A stretch of DNA of 46,108 nucleotides, from contig JABANP010000428.1 in the NCBI GenBank assembly GCA_013115135.1, positions 1 through 46,108 on the forward strand, in the 5' to 3' direction. Under the pieces are notes generated by a model, which ran no database searches, had not been told where the DNA came from, and saw only the letters and a list, made by a program, of their open reading frames with translations. A program made the translations under genes and the position numbers. The DNA is from Perkinsus olseni. Lineage: Eukaryota > Perkinsozoa > Perkinsida > Perkinsidae. Shown piece after piece: positions 1-9,313 of the stretch (position 1 is its first letter; the number at the start of each line of letters is the position of its first letter).

Positions 1-1391
1 TTTTCAATGCCTTACCGACAACAATGAAGTGAGCGCACTCCGCCCGCCCGAACCGTGACGGGTCTTTCCCGCGTCAAGGCTACTACGACACGGACTGCAC
101 CTTTTTAGGACGAGGGGAAGTGCCGAGAATCGAAGGAAGCATTCCATTCAGATTGCTTGCCGACTTGGTAAGACTTGGTGCAGAGTGGGGACGTTAACCA
201 CACTACTTACGATTCTGGAGGTGCGGCGTATCTTAATCTCTGTGGGGTCTTCCCTAGTTCGCTGATCTACCACCTCGTTCTTATTAGTTCATGCATGGCA
301 CCGCGTACACAGGCCACTGTGGCAGTGCCGCGTCTTGTTTTCATCATGCTTCATGGCTTATGGGCTGTCTCTGATTCAGGGTTAAACATTTCACGCTCCA
401 ACGGCAAGTCCGCTAACAGCGAAGTGCATCTGAGTGAACGTTTCTGAGGGATCTTGGAGCGCTGTGTTCTTGTTATGGTTTGAGTCGACTCACACCCACT
501 ACTCGGGACTCGTAGTAATATGCAGTATGAGATAAGTGTCTACTCTCCATCACCGCTGGCGTCGTCAACAAAGGCTACCCCTTCACCGGCACGAAGTGGT
601 GCGCCTCTGCAATGCATACTTAGGGTCACGATTCGTGACACTAGGTAGCCCGGAACCAAACAGTCGTGATTCACAGCCATTTGGTTACGGGTGAATGGAA
701 TCATTCTCGAGGGCAGATTGTGCCAATATCCGCCTCGATCACTACTCCTGGGCAGCCCCGGTTCCCGCGGATCAGTTTTTAAAGCTCATGTTATGATGGT
801 ATTCAAGCCTACGGCTAGCTTTCAAATCCTAATCTAATCGATACTGAGCATATCTTCAACTTACGCCTCTCAGCGGATTCCCAAGCACAGTAGACCTCTG
901 CATACAAGGAATGGGATACATGTGTGCTAGCTTTAAGGCCACGACATTGTCCCGCGTCACGGAAGAAGATTCACGGTCTGTGCACCTTAGGCATATATCA
1001 ACGCTTGAAAGACCGTACGTCATGCCAAAAGGGACAGGTCATTCATCAGGATTAGTTCGTGGAATCAATAATCTAGGGGTGATGTCCAAGCCGGCGTTTC
1101 GGTTCTCACAATTCCGGGCGAGCGAGACATTAGGCGCATTGTTTGGTGACGTTGAGGTAACCTCAAGCTGCAGGAGCATATCTTGCTCTGATTACATGTA
1201 TGATGCATGCCCACGGTCCTCTATGAGGTTGATATGGTATGGCAAATACTGAGACTTCATTCTATCATGATTTGAAACCCTTGACGTTGCCTGAGTGACG
1301 CATTCGAGGTCTTGCACGCATGCACATCCCGACGCGTGTCACCTGCACGCATGTACTCGGCTGTCGCCGAATTTCATCCCATCCAGTTTAG
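1..1391. other. No gene recognised upstream of the KH gene
   Basis: About 1.4 kb without a supportable gene. Two short open frames (175-447 and 911-1252, both plus) have no signal peptide, domain or splice context that would make them credible. I see no tRNA, rRNA or repeat. The last bases before position 1392 end in a pyrimidine-containing stretch followed by TTTAG, which is probably the splice acceptor for the gene that follows. Confidence 0.5.
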
Positions 1392-2258
1392 ATGGCTCGC
1401 CCTATCCTCCTCGATGTTGGGATGGCTGATTTCGCGGCATTCGGGCAGCAAGGTATCAAAAGTGTACCTTCTCGCTCGACGAGGAAGCGCAAAGCAAGGG
1501 CAAAGCTGGCGGCCAGAGTGAGAGACGAGCGGTTCAAGGCCGGGCCGTTCTGGTTTAAAATGCTCATTTCTGAAGCAACAGCCGGGGTTATAATGGGGCA
1601 TGGTGGTTCGACTCTTATTGGTCTGGAAAAAGAGACTTTGGCGGCTATAAAGTTGTCCCCCTATGGATCATATTTTGCTAATTCGAACTTACGAGTGCTT
1701 GTTATAGCCGCCCCCAGTCTGGAGGCACTGAAGACCGTGGTAATGAAGCTCGTCTGTGACTACATATTGGCTGACATCGCTGTTGAGTCAGTTTACGTAT
1801 GTTTGGGCAGTCCTGCATCCATGGAGCTCGCACGGGGTGTTGATGCAAGTCTAGCATCTGATGAACCTGTGCTGCAACATGAAGGGGAAACCGTTATGGA
1901 AGTATCTGTCGTTAAGCATGGTGGTGATAGAAGGCTCACTTCACTAACCTGTGCATCCATTGCCCTAGCTGTTCAGAATGACCGCTCTCACTTAGCTAAT
2001 ACAGTAAGACTTGTGTACGATCCCTTGGCTCTTCTCCCCGGTGATATTGATGGCTTGGTGGATGCTCATTTCTGTAATATTGTTTTCGAATGCAGCAACG
2101 TTTTACCACCAGCATTATTTGCATGGCTGTCAAAGAACTGCCATGTAGAGATCGATATCCAATCGGGAGAGAATAACTGTCGTTTGGCTCGTATTGAGGG
2201 TACTCTGGATGGTGTTCATGCAGCAATACGAGCCATTGTGCTTATGTCTTCTGTCTAA
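1392..2258 (+). CDS. KH-domain RNA-binding protein
   Basis: Single open exon of 288 codons. Residues about 53-126 form a type I KH domain: hydrophobic strand FKMLIS, then the signature helix-turn-helix with GxxG loop GHGG at 69-72, then the beta strand RVLVIAAP and helix ALKTVVMKLV. KH domains bind single-stranded RNA or DNA through the GxxG loop. A basic patch RKRKARAK (31-38) could be a nuclear localisation signal or an RNA contact. Residues about 205-285 look like a second, degenerate alpha/beta unit without a clear GxxG; I cannot name it. The ATG directly follows TTTAG (AG at 1390-1391), so either the trans-splice acceptor abuts the start codon or this is an internal exon. I chose 1392 because the frame stays open to the stop and the KH domain is complete. 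Cellular role unknown; RNA processing or translational control is the usual family role. Confidence 0.8.
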   Translation: MARPILLDVGMADFAAFGQQGIKSVPSRSTRKRKARAKLAARVRDERFKAGPFWFKMLISEATAGVIMGHGGSTLIGLEKETLAAIKLSPYGSYFANSNLRVLVIAAPSLEALKTVVMKLVCDYILADIAVESVYVCLGSPASMELARGVDASLASDEPVLQHEGETVMEVSVVKHGGDRRLTSLTCASIALAVQNDRSHLANTVRLVYDPLALLPGDIDGLVDAHFCNIVFECSNVLPPALFAWLSKNCHVEIDIQSGENNCRLARIEGTLDGVHAAIRAIVLMSSV

Positions 2259-3435
2259 CTTTGTACTACTCGTTCTTAAGTAGTCTTTCGGTATTCCGGG
2301 AGCTTCTCGGAACAAGTACTAACTTTTAGTCCACTGGGCTCTTGCGTTATGTTAACGTCTTCTTAGGGCAGCAGTTGAACGAGGATGGTGTGCTCCTTGT
2401 CTGGGTGATGGCCGAACATACGCTCGGACCTACTTCGCGCCTGACATCAATCGCACGCTCAAGCCGAATTAATAAGTATTGTGATTACTAATTCAGTAAT
2501 CACATCATCGATAACCCTCGCATACTGCCTCTGGGCTGCAGTGCGCCTCTGGCAACAGGGGATCGGCAGAATGACGGTGTCGGCTACATTGCAGCCGCCG
2601 CCGCAATCTTCCCTCCACAGGCACGTCCTTTCGTGCCCTTGTGCGGAGATCGAGCAACGACCAGATGTCCAGATTATCATCCCGTTGCATGGATGCAGCC
2701 TGCATCGAACCCGAACTCATGCAGGTCTCAGCGTGATGCTAATCATACATGCATTTGTTTTCGGGGTACTGCGATGAACCACGCCTATCAGACATCCCTC
2801 CTCAGAGGATGCATTGTTCGATCGCCCTGGAGCTTCGGCCCCTCGCGCGCCTCTCTGCTTCAACACCTGGAGGCCGTGCGAGTAGCACAGCTGACTGTTG
2901 ATGGCCGTGACGAGCATCAATCTCGCAGGTCTGGTCTACTACGTCGAGGATCCCCGATACCAGGTTCCATGAGTGCGCCGATGAGTGAACATGAGATCTA
3001 AGCAAAGTTGGGTTGGTGATGTGAGAAGCAGGTTAAGATGCCTCTATGAGCACCTGGGTAGCGGTGAGAATTTGCTGCTGGCACCTCCCACGTATGATAA
3101 ACGCTTTTCCCTGTTCTCCATACACCTCGAGCTTTGAGTTGCGATGTGCGCTAGAAATGGATGGACCCTCACTCTCGTCCGTGAGCTAGTGGGTTATTCA
3201 AAATAGACGTTAAGGTGCATGATTTTGCGCGCGTCGCGCTGTCTCCACAAGGGACCATAGTGATATTCTTGAACCTTGGGTTCGCATTGCTATCTCGTAA
3301 CCCTCTATACTCTCCCTGATCCGCCTACTGCGTTTGGTATTCTTGCGTCCTGGATGAGCATTCTTACGATCAAGTGTTGGTTTCCTCATCAGTAGTGTTG
3401 TTATTGTCGACGACCTTCTAACATCACCTCCATCA
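2259..3435. other. Intergenic, nothing supported
   Basis: About 1.2 kb between the KH gene and the S28 peptidase gene. Several overlapping open frames occur on both strands (2481-2777 plus, 2633-3001 plus, 2505-2720 minus), but they overlap one another in different frames and have no recognisable domain or signal sequence. I treat them as chance frames. Confidence 0.5.
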
Positions 3436-4920
3436 ATGCTTCCATGTGTCTTGTCGCTGCTATCAGTAGCTGCTGCGCTTGCCGCGGGGGTTGATCAGGA
3501 GCTCCTCACCCTAGATATGCCTCTGGATCACTTCTCTCTAGCCGGCGGCGATCAGGCAACCTTCCCAGTGCACTATTGGCTGAGCACTAAGTATTATGAC
3601 TCTGCTAAGGACCACTGCGTTATTTATTACATCATGGGTGGGGAGAGCCCTCTTCCGGAGTCGGGAGTCGCATATCCCTTCATCTCGGAGCGGTTGGCCG
3701 AAGCAAATAACGGTCTTGTCATCGAGAGCGAGCACAGGTTATACGGTAGTTCGGTACCCCCTAAATACGAGGAGTCCCTACCGTATTTATCGGTGGAGCA
3801 GAGCCTCATGGACCACGCTACCATTCTACAAAACACTTTAGAGACGGTTGAGGGTGCTAAGCGGTGCAGAGCTGTTGCTATTGGTGGTAGCTATAGCGGC
3901 TTCTTGGCCCTCGCCTTCCGTCTACGATACCCTAAATTGGTCTACGCTGCTTATGCATCGAGCTCGCCTGGTAGGTTCTACTCGCAGGAGGCTCCCTACG
4001 ATGGCGGATACTACAGCCTTCTCACCGACGCTGCCGACAGAATCCGTCCCAACTGCTCCGCCTCGGTTATTCGAGCCTTCGACGACTTGCGCAACCGCTA
4101 CGGTGATCGCGTGACCTTTGAGCAGGCCAAGGACGAACTGAGCATCTGCAATCCAGAAGCTTTTGGATCAGAGGATGATGTACTCGAGGAACTACTGCAG
4201 ATGGTTCGAATAGAGTTCTCCGGTGCTAACATGGCCAGCTACCCACCTGACAGCAATTCTTCGACCTACAAGTTGTGCACCACGGTGGAGCAGTCGGGCA
4301 TCCAAGGCGTCTTCAAGGCGATGGCCAAGGGTGATACTTGCTTGGACGTTACTCGGCATCTACCCTCGCCCGATAAGAATGGTGTTTACTCGGCCTCATG
4401 CGGTGATTGGACTGGCTGTGGCATCAGACAAGCTGGACGGTCCTGGGATTGGCAGACGTGCACTCAGCTAGTCGAACGCATCTCCACCTATGGTCCTCCA
4501 TCTGATATGTTCCCCCCTCGGAAGTTCTCTGTGGATCGGTGGCTCAATGCACATTGCAAAAAGTCCTTCGGTAGCCGTGCCTTCCGTAATTTTTCAGATT
4601 CTACGCGAGAGCATAGACTCAATGACTTTTGGGGCTTCGACGAGGCCACGCTGCCCAAGATAACGTCTCGTGTGCTGTTTGTTAATGGCGGAACGGACGG
4701 CTGGACGGCAGGTGCGGTTACTAGCAACTTGTCGGAAACTATAGTAGCTATCATGATCCCCAGTGGAGCTCACCACTCGGAGATGAAGGCTCCGTCGAAC
4801 CACGACACACCTGATATGGTAGCTGCCAGAGATCAGATTGAGGCTATCCTGGATCTCTGGCTGGGCGCCACAGACGCTCAGGAAGCCGAGGAAGCCGAGG
4901 CTTATGAAGTTATGATTTGA
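3436..4920 (+). CDS. Secreted serine carboxypeptidase, MEROPS family S28
   Basis: Intronless 494-codon frame. An N-terminal signal peptide is visible (about residues 1-17, LPCVLSLLSVAAALAAG), so the product should enter the secretory pathway or an acidic vacuole. The family (lysosomal Pro-X carboxypeptidase, DPP7, thymus-specific serine protease) cleaves after proline near chain ends. Family marks seen in order: ESEHRLYGSS (97-106, matching the EHRxYGxS block), nucleophile Ser152 in GGSYSG (150-155), Asp421 in NGGTDGW, and His446/447 in the GAHHSE block. The catalytic triad is therefore complete and the length is normal for S28. Cysteines at 207, 238, 281, 302, 322 and 328 suggest disulphides. 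Asparagines in NxS/T context (for example 206 and 385) could be glycosylated. The C-terminus is acidic (EAEEAEAYE). Both ends are convincing, so this is very likely a complete gene. It may act in nutrient or host-protein degradation, which is inference. Confidence 0.92.
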   Translation: MLPCVLSLLSVAAALAAGVDQELLTLDMPLDHFSLAGGDQATFPVHYWLSTKYYDSAKDHCVIYYIMGGESPLPESGVAYPFISERLAEANNGLVIESEHRLYGSSVPPKYEESLPYLSVEQSLMDHATILQNTLETVEGAKRCRAVAIGGSYSGFLALAFRLRYPKLVYAAYASSSPGRFYSQEAPYDGGYYSLLTDAADRIRPNCSASVIRAFDDLRNRYGDRVTFEQAKDELSICNPEAFGSEDDVLEELLQMVRIEFSGANMASYPPDSNSSTYKLCTTVEQSGIQGVFKAMAKGDTCLDVTRHLPSPDKNGVYSASCGDWTGCGIRQAGRSWDWQTCTQLVERISTYGPPSDMFPPRKFSVDRWLNAHCKKSFGSRAFRNFSDSTREHRLNDFWGFDEATLPKITSRVLFVNGGTDGWTAGAVTSNLSETIVAIMIPSGAHHSEMKAPSNHDTPDMVAARDQIEAILDLWLGATDAQEAEEAEAYEVMI

Positions 4921-5118
4921 CTCGAGAGATTAAGCTACCTACATGCACCGTTGTCACCTACCGAATCACAGATAGTTTCGATGCTCTAGCTTACGCGTTG
5001 GTGTTTGTCATAGCGTTGCCATTGACTGGGACGACTGAGTGGTTTCACTTTCGCCCACGGGCAGGCCTAAGTCGAACCATAAACGCCGATGTCCCAACCG
5101 TCGAGTCTAGTGAATTCC

Positions 5119-6245
5119 ATGGTTCATTTGTGGCCACTCATCTCCCTCTGCATCGTACTCCATGAGGCCAGAGCTGGACATATAGGATCAATAACGAGGC
5201 TGCTCCAGACGTAGCGCAATTCGTAGTCTCTCGCCAGGCAAAGCGAGAAGAGTGGCCAGAAACTCACTCAGGATCGAATCGACGCCAAATGGGCCACCTC
5301 TGAGTTATAAGCTGATAGTCACCCGCCCCAGCACGGATGAGGTTGATTGCGAAGATGAAGGGAAACCTAAGGAATCATTACAGTAACGACTCCCCACTAT
5401 CTGCAATCCGAAACTACTCTACTGCGACGCGCCCAGAGAGCTCCTAGCAGGTACACCCTACGCCACGATCCTTCAGTCTGCCTTATCGAGCGGCTAGGTT
5501 ACGGATACTACGAATACCGTCTGAAGGCCGATGCAGCTCCTTTTGAGTACACGTTTCGTGATGAAGATCGACGTCGAGGCAACACGGTGAAACGGAGATC
5601 AAAAATATCGAAGACACAGGATTTCACAACAAGAAAGCAAGTACGCGGACACCGATCTCCAAGTTCCACTGCTACCAAACTGTCCCTGACCTTGCTCGAG
5701 ATTTCGCAAAGTTCGAATTCTGTTGATCACTTCAGTTATATCGTCACCTGGACTCTGGATGGAGAAGGCAGATCATCCACCGATCGCCAGACGTTCTTGT
5801 CATGCATCCATTGGCTGTGATCGGCTGCCAGCTGTTGCCTGAGCTCTTCTCTGGAGGAGGAGTGAGCCGCGGTGGCCCACAGCAAACGGCTCGCGAGGGC
5901 TCCTCGATGCTACGCAGCAGCGTCGCGAGGACGATTTCTTCATCGACAGATACGTCCAAAGCTTGTTATAACAGGCGCTGGTTCGGGGGAGGAACTCGGA
6001 GACAATTTGAGTAGGCTCTCAGAAGGTTCATCCCGTTCCAGTGCGGCTCGTACTCGAGCTAGCTCGCCTCAGTTACATGACATTACTCAGGTTCAGCTGC
6101 CTTGCCCTACGAAGAATTATCTAGGTGGAAGACGTTCCAGTGCCGCTATAGCGAGATCCGGCTTCCCTCTAATTATCGGTTGATCGGCCATCATGGCAGG
6201 CACTTGGTTGTATTCGGTCGAACGGATGTCTTCGGACTGTCTCGA
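5119..6245 (+). CDS. Secreted protein of unknown function (multi-exon, partly resolved)
   Basis: I do not recognise a family. The start at 5119 gives a good signal peptide (MVHLWPLISLCIVLHEARA). Exons I can join in frame: 5119-5210, 5272-5382 (phase 2 junction; contains PPLSYKLIVTRPSTDEVD), 5451 to about 5640 (phase 2 junction; YTLRHDPSVCLIERLGYGYYEY), then an acceptor at TTCAG before 5733 continuing in phase 0 with LYRHLDSGWRRQIIHRSPDV. A further exon-like stretch, about 6099-6245, reads LSRWKTFQCRYSEI and ends at a strong GTGAGT donor. Introns are 61 and 68 bp where firm. Exons between about 5860 and 6099 are unresolved. The 5' exons are convincing as coding because three independent splice joins keep frame. 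The gene may run on into the PAN/Apple exons immediately downstream. Confidence 0.5.
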
Positions 6246-6437
6246 GTGAGTCTTCTCTCCACCATTGAAGGTTGCTCACTCCAGCGATTAGGAATGATTA
6301 GAGCGGCTTTCGAAAATTGTCGTGGCTTGAAGCTACTGGCTTCCTTCAGTACCCGGCGGTTCTCTCCTCCACCAATCGAGGGAGGTCTAATTGTACAACA
6401 CATCGAGCTAATGCTCGAGGCTGGGGCCACGATGATG

Positions 6438-6843
6438 CAGTTACGACGGTGCCTTTTCATGACACCGCAGCTGAATGCCAGAAGCATTGCTCTACGTATG
6501 AGGACTCTATAGGTAAAGTGAGTGCCTTCCTCGGCTGGAATTATGTTTTCGATCCTCCAAGGCTGACGTGCCGAACTAGTCGCTGGATCAAACTCTGGGA
6601 GATCGGGTCGTGAGTTGCATCTCTTCATCAGGTATACCAGGATCTTGCAAGTTCTGGACATTTGATGCTACCGGTGTTTACGGAACTTTTTTATGTTGGA
6701 TGTGGATCGACAGATATCCTCAACGCATTACTTTACAGGCTGGCTGGGAGAGTGGGGAGTGCTGGAGTGATGGTGATTCCTTCCCTTCGAGGCTTCAAGT
6801 GTATTTACTAATGCGTTGCGTTGTCGCAAGTATTGCTTCATGA
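6438..6843 (+). CDS. PAN/Apple-domain exons (probably 3' part of the upstream secreted gene)
   Basis: Two exons join at a phase 1 intron (6513-6631, GTAAAG...TCAG). The joined product reads through a PAN/Apple core: TAAECQKHCSTYEDSIG, then PGSCKFWTFDATG, then LCWM. The C-x3-C spacing, the CKFWTFD strand and the later Cys-Trp are the usual marks of this disulphide-stabilised adhesion module, which binds proteins or carbohydrates outside the cell. The first exon seems to open after the AG at about 6437; its 5' limit is uncertain. After the domain the frame runs to a stop at 6843. With the signal peptide of the gene starting at 5119 lying upstream on the same strand, the simplest reading is one secreted PAN protein, but I cannot show continuity across 6246-6437. 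Confidence 0.5.
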
Positions 6844-6949
6844 TCCCCAACTCGCGATTTCGGATCATTCCATCCAACTCAAAACGAAACATCGGAGGGG
6901 AGGAACATCAGTGATTCTTTAACACATCACGGGCATGAACGGATTTGGG

Positions 6950-8518
6950 CTACTTGTAGGCCTTCGACTCTCTAGCCATGATCTGCTCCAAAGACCCAAG
7001 CAGCCTGATGACATAATAAACGACATCCACACTCAACGGACTGAAGCCCATCAGATCACCGCTTGAATGCTCTTCGTTCGATGACTAGGCAGTCCACATC
7101 ACTCGTCGCCTTCACGGTGGCTGCTCGTGGAGCGTCACGTAGCAGAGCAAGCTCGCCGAAGTAATCACCGACTTTGTAACTGTCAAATGGAACGAGCGGC
7201 TCTGTTCGGATCTGTCAAGTGTTCTTGAATGGCGTGGGTCCACACCATGCTACGAAGGCGTTCGATCCGAAGAACGATGCCGAGTTACTCCTTCACTGCT
7301 TCTTCTTGTTCATCTTTGAATGCCTGACAGGTGCCGTTTTCAATTAGATAAAACTGATCTCCAGGCTCGCCCTGACACAGATGATTGATCATTGTTGTGG
7401 CAACCTCAAGCCTCACCTGTTGCACTATGGTCTGTCCAGCAGTGAACGACTCAGTCTTCAGAGCATCAGCCACCTGCATATGACTGATGACAGCAACCCG
7501 AACGAATATCATTCCCATTCCTTTCGAGAGTGAAGGGATAATCGCCGATGTTCACGTGAAACAGGTCAACCCACCTGCGATAGCTCGTAGGCGTCCAAAG
7601 GGTTGAAGACGGGCACGGAGCGTAGGAAGGTCTCATAGCGGACGCGCTTACGAGATGCAGATTCCTACAGAAAAGGAAGTCCCAACAGGCCGACGACGCT
7701 TGATAACTACACATACCTTGACAATATGATTGAAAGTCTCCCGGTCTAAACGCCATAAAGTGCAGGGCTCGGTAGCCTCTACGCTGGCGGCCCGAGGTGT
7801 GTTGTACAAGAGGGATAGTTCGCCAAAGCAATCCCCAGGAACGCATGTCTTCACTTTCTTCTCCCCGTCTGGATGAAAAGAACGTCGAAGTGCGAGGGTC
7901 CAGCCACACCGGATTGATAAGCACCAATTCCATGGAACGAAGGCTCACCTGGAAATCTCTTGTAACAATCGAGTTGCCCCTTCTCCACTATGTAAAGGTG
8001 ATTACCATCCTCGCCTTGATTGATGATCCGATTGCCAGACTCAATGGCCACCTAACAAGTACCGTATAGATGCATTCTATAAGCAAATGATCACCTCCTC
8101 AGCCGCCAGAATGACAGATTCCAAATCTTCGCCATCGAGAGAAGTAAACATGAAAGATTGTGATAGTACCTATGGAAGTTTCTTCACAAGCCGGATACTC
8201 CCCCACCCTGTCACGACTGGAATGCAGTATTGTTCAAATAGCATACTTCTTTGATTCGTCTCTTCTGATCATCAGTCTTTGGGTGAATAGGCGGATTGAA
8301 TAGCTTCTTTACATTCCATTGACCGTAGGCTTCAGCGGAAACTGAGCCTCGAGGGCCCTTGGGCACTTGATCGAAAAATCCCTGAGGAAACCCACGAAGA
8401 TCCACCGCGCCGCTTGAGGTCGAGAGCATACCGGTGGTAGCTCGCCTAGAGTGTCGTCGTCGCTTTCCTCGGGCTCGGATTCGAAGGCGTCTCCATCTGT
8501 TGGAGCTGCTTTACACAT
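6950..8518 (-). CDS. PKA-R: cAMP-dependent protein kinase regulatory subunit
   Basis: Ten exons, 5' to 3': 8518-8432, 8381-8247, 8169-8095, 8051-7949, 7868-7717, 7664-7575, 7473-7417, 7371-7289, 7179-7060, 7004-6950. They total 957 nt, 318 residues plus TAG, with every junction GT-AG and in phase. The product holds the inhibited kinase catalytic subunit inactive until cAMP binds. Marks: inhibitor/pseudosubstrate region around 37-46 ([10 protein letters not shown]), then two cyclic-nucleotide-binding domains with intact phosphate-binding cassettes, FGELSLL...RAA (148-161) and FGELALL...RAA (268-281), each with the Glu and Arg that contact cAMP. C-terminus [16 protein letters not shown] is typical. 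The N-terminus is short and acidic (EPEESDDD); the dimerisation/docking domain of animal R subunits is not visible. The start is the Met after CTGGCAG; an in-frame Met lies 17 codons upstream. Introns are 43-109 bp. Confidence 0.93.
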
Positions 8519-8704
8519 CGTCAGGCATCCCTGCCAGACAGCAGTTAAGCACGTTATAATAACAAGCATCGTGCACTCTTACAGCGAAGAGCCTGCGCTT
8601 GGGCGCTACAGCGGTAGACATTGGTATGTAGAGAATCACTGCCGGCAGCAGAAGGAGGGTGTATCCTCGTGGAAACTTCCGTCAACGACGGGACTTTCTT
8701 TGAG

Positions 8705-8718
8705 GTGAGACGTCTCAC
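8705..8718. repeat. Perfect 14-bp palindrome
   Basis: GTGAGACGTCTCAC reads the same on both strands. It lies upstream of the PKA-R start and about 600 bp upstream of the glucosidase II start. It could be a dimeric factor-binding site, but a single chance occurrence cannot be excluded. Confidence 0.4.
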
Positions 8719-8751
8719 GGATAGACCTCTCCCTTAAGGCTGCGTCTTAAG

Positions 8752-8779
8752 CAATTCAATTCAATTCAATTCAATTCAA
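8752..8779. repeat. Pentanucleotide tandem repeat (CAATT)n
   Basis: About 5.6 copies of CAATT run from 8752 to 8779 and are followed by ACTTTATTG. Read on the minus strand this is CAATAAAGT followed by (TTGAA)n, that is a polyadenylation-like AATAAA next to a short tandem tail. Confidence 0.85.
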
Positions 8780-9235
8780 ACTTTATTGCCTGGGCATTAC
8801 AAGCTCGAAGCTTATCGCCCATCACACGACCCGCGCAAGCGGATCCCGATATGGTTAGACCCAACCATAGAGCCTTGAAACAACAGAGGTTAATGAATCT
8901 CTCATCATCAGCTCGGAGGCTCTTGAGAGGAACTTCGTCACAACTACGTCGTGCAGCCAGGGAAGGCGAGGAGGGAGGCATGCCACACTGGGCAGCCTAT
9001 TAGGCATGAGGGAGAAAGAAGGTGAAAAGAGGATTAAGTAGTCCCAGGACCAACAACTGCGATTGCGGAAACCCAGATGATTAGATGGTGAAAATTTGTG
9101 TAGAAAGGGAGGGCCCAACCAATACCGAGTCACCAGCAAGGGGGACGTATGGGTATGGCAGGTTCGATCTCTACTTCGTACCGGGAAAACCCCGGGTCTT
9201 AAGCAAAACAAATGGACTGAACTTTCGGTGTGCAC
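8752..9235 (-). mobile_element. Possible 3' end of a non-LTR retroelement
   Basis: On the minus strand an AATAAA hexamer at about 8788-8781 runs straight into a (TTGAA)n tandem tail. Many non-LTR retrotransposons end in such a microsatellite tail. The sequence 5' to it on this strand (9235-8790) has an open frame but no reverse transcriptase or endonuclease motif that I can see, so if this is an element only its 3' end remains. No target-site duplication was found by eye. Confidence 0.25.
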
Positions 9236-9313
9236 TATGCGCTAATACAATAGCGCTCGCCCAAAAATCTTCCTCCTTTCTCCATTGCCGTCATCGAAAG
9301 TGGGGTCAACAGC

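Larger units (their letters stand above)
8519..9313. other. Intergenic between PKA-R and glucosidase II (divergent)
   Basis: About 800 bp separates the 5' ends of two divergently transcribed genes, so promoters or trans-splice acceptors for both should lie here. It contains a perfect 14-bp palindrome (8705-8718), a pentanucleotide repeat (8752-8779) and a possible retroelement tail read on the minus strand. The open frames (8855-9235 minus, 9085-9369 plus) have no recognisable protein features. Confidence 0.5.

Noticed and set aside
2481..3001. Overlapping plus-strand frames between the KH and S28 genes
   Set aside because: They overlap in different frames, with no start context or domain; treated as chance.
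9130..9190. tRNA-like B box (GGTTCGATCTC) suggesting a tRNA or tRNA-derived SINE
   Set aside because: No matching A box at the right distance and no cloverleaf could be drawn.
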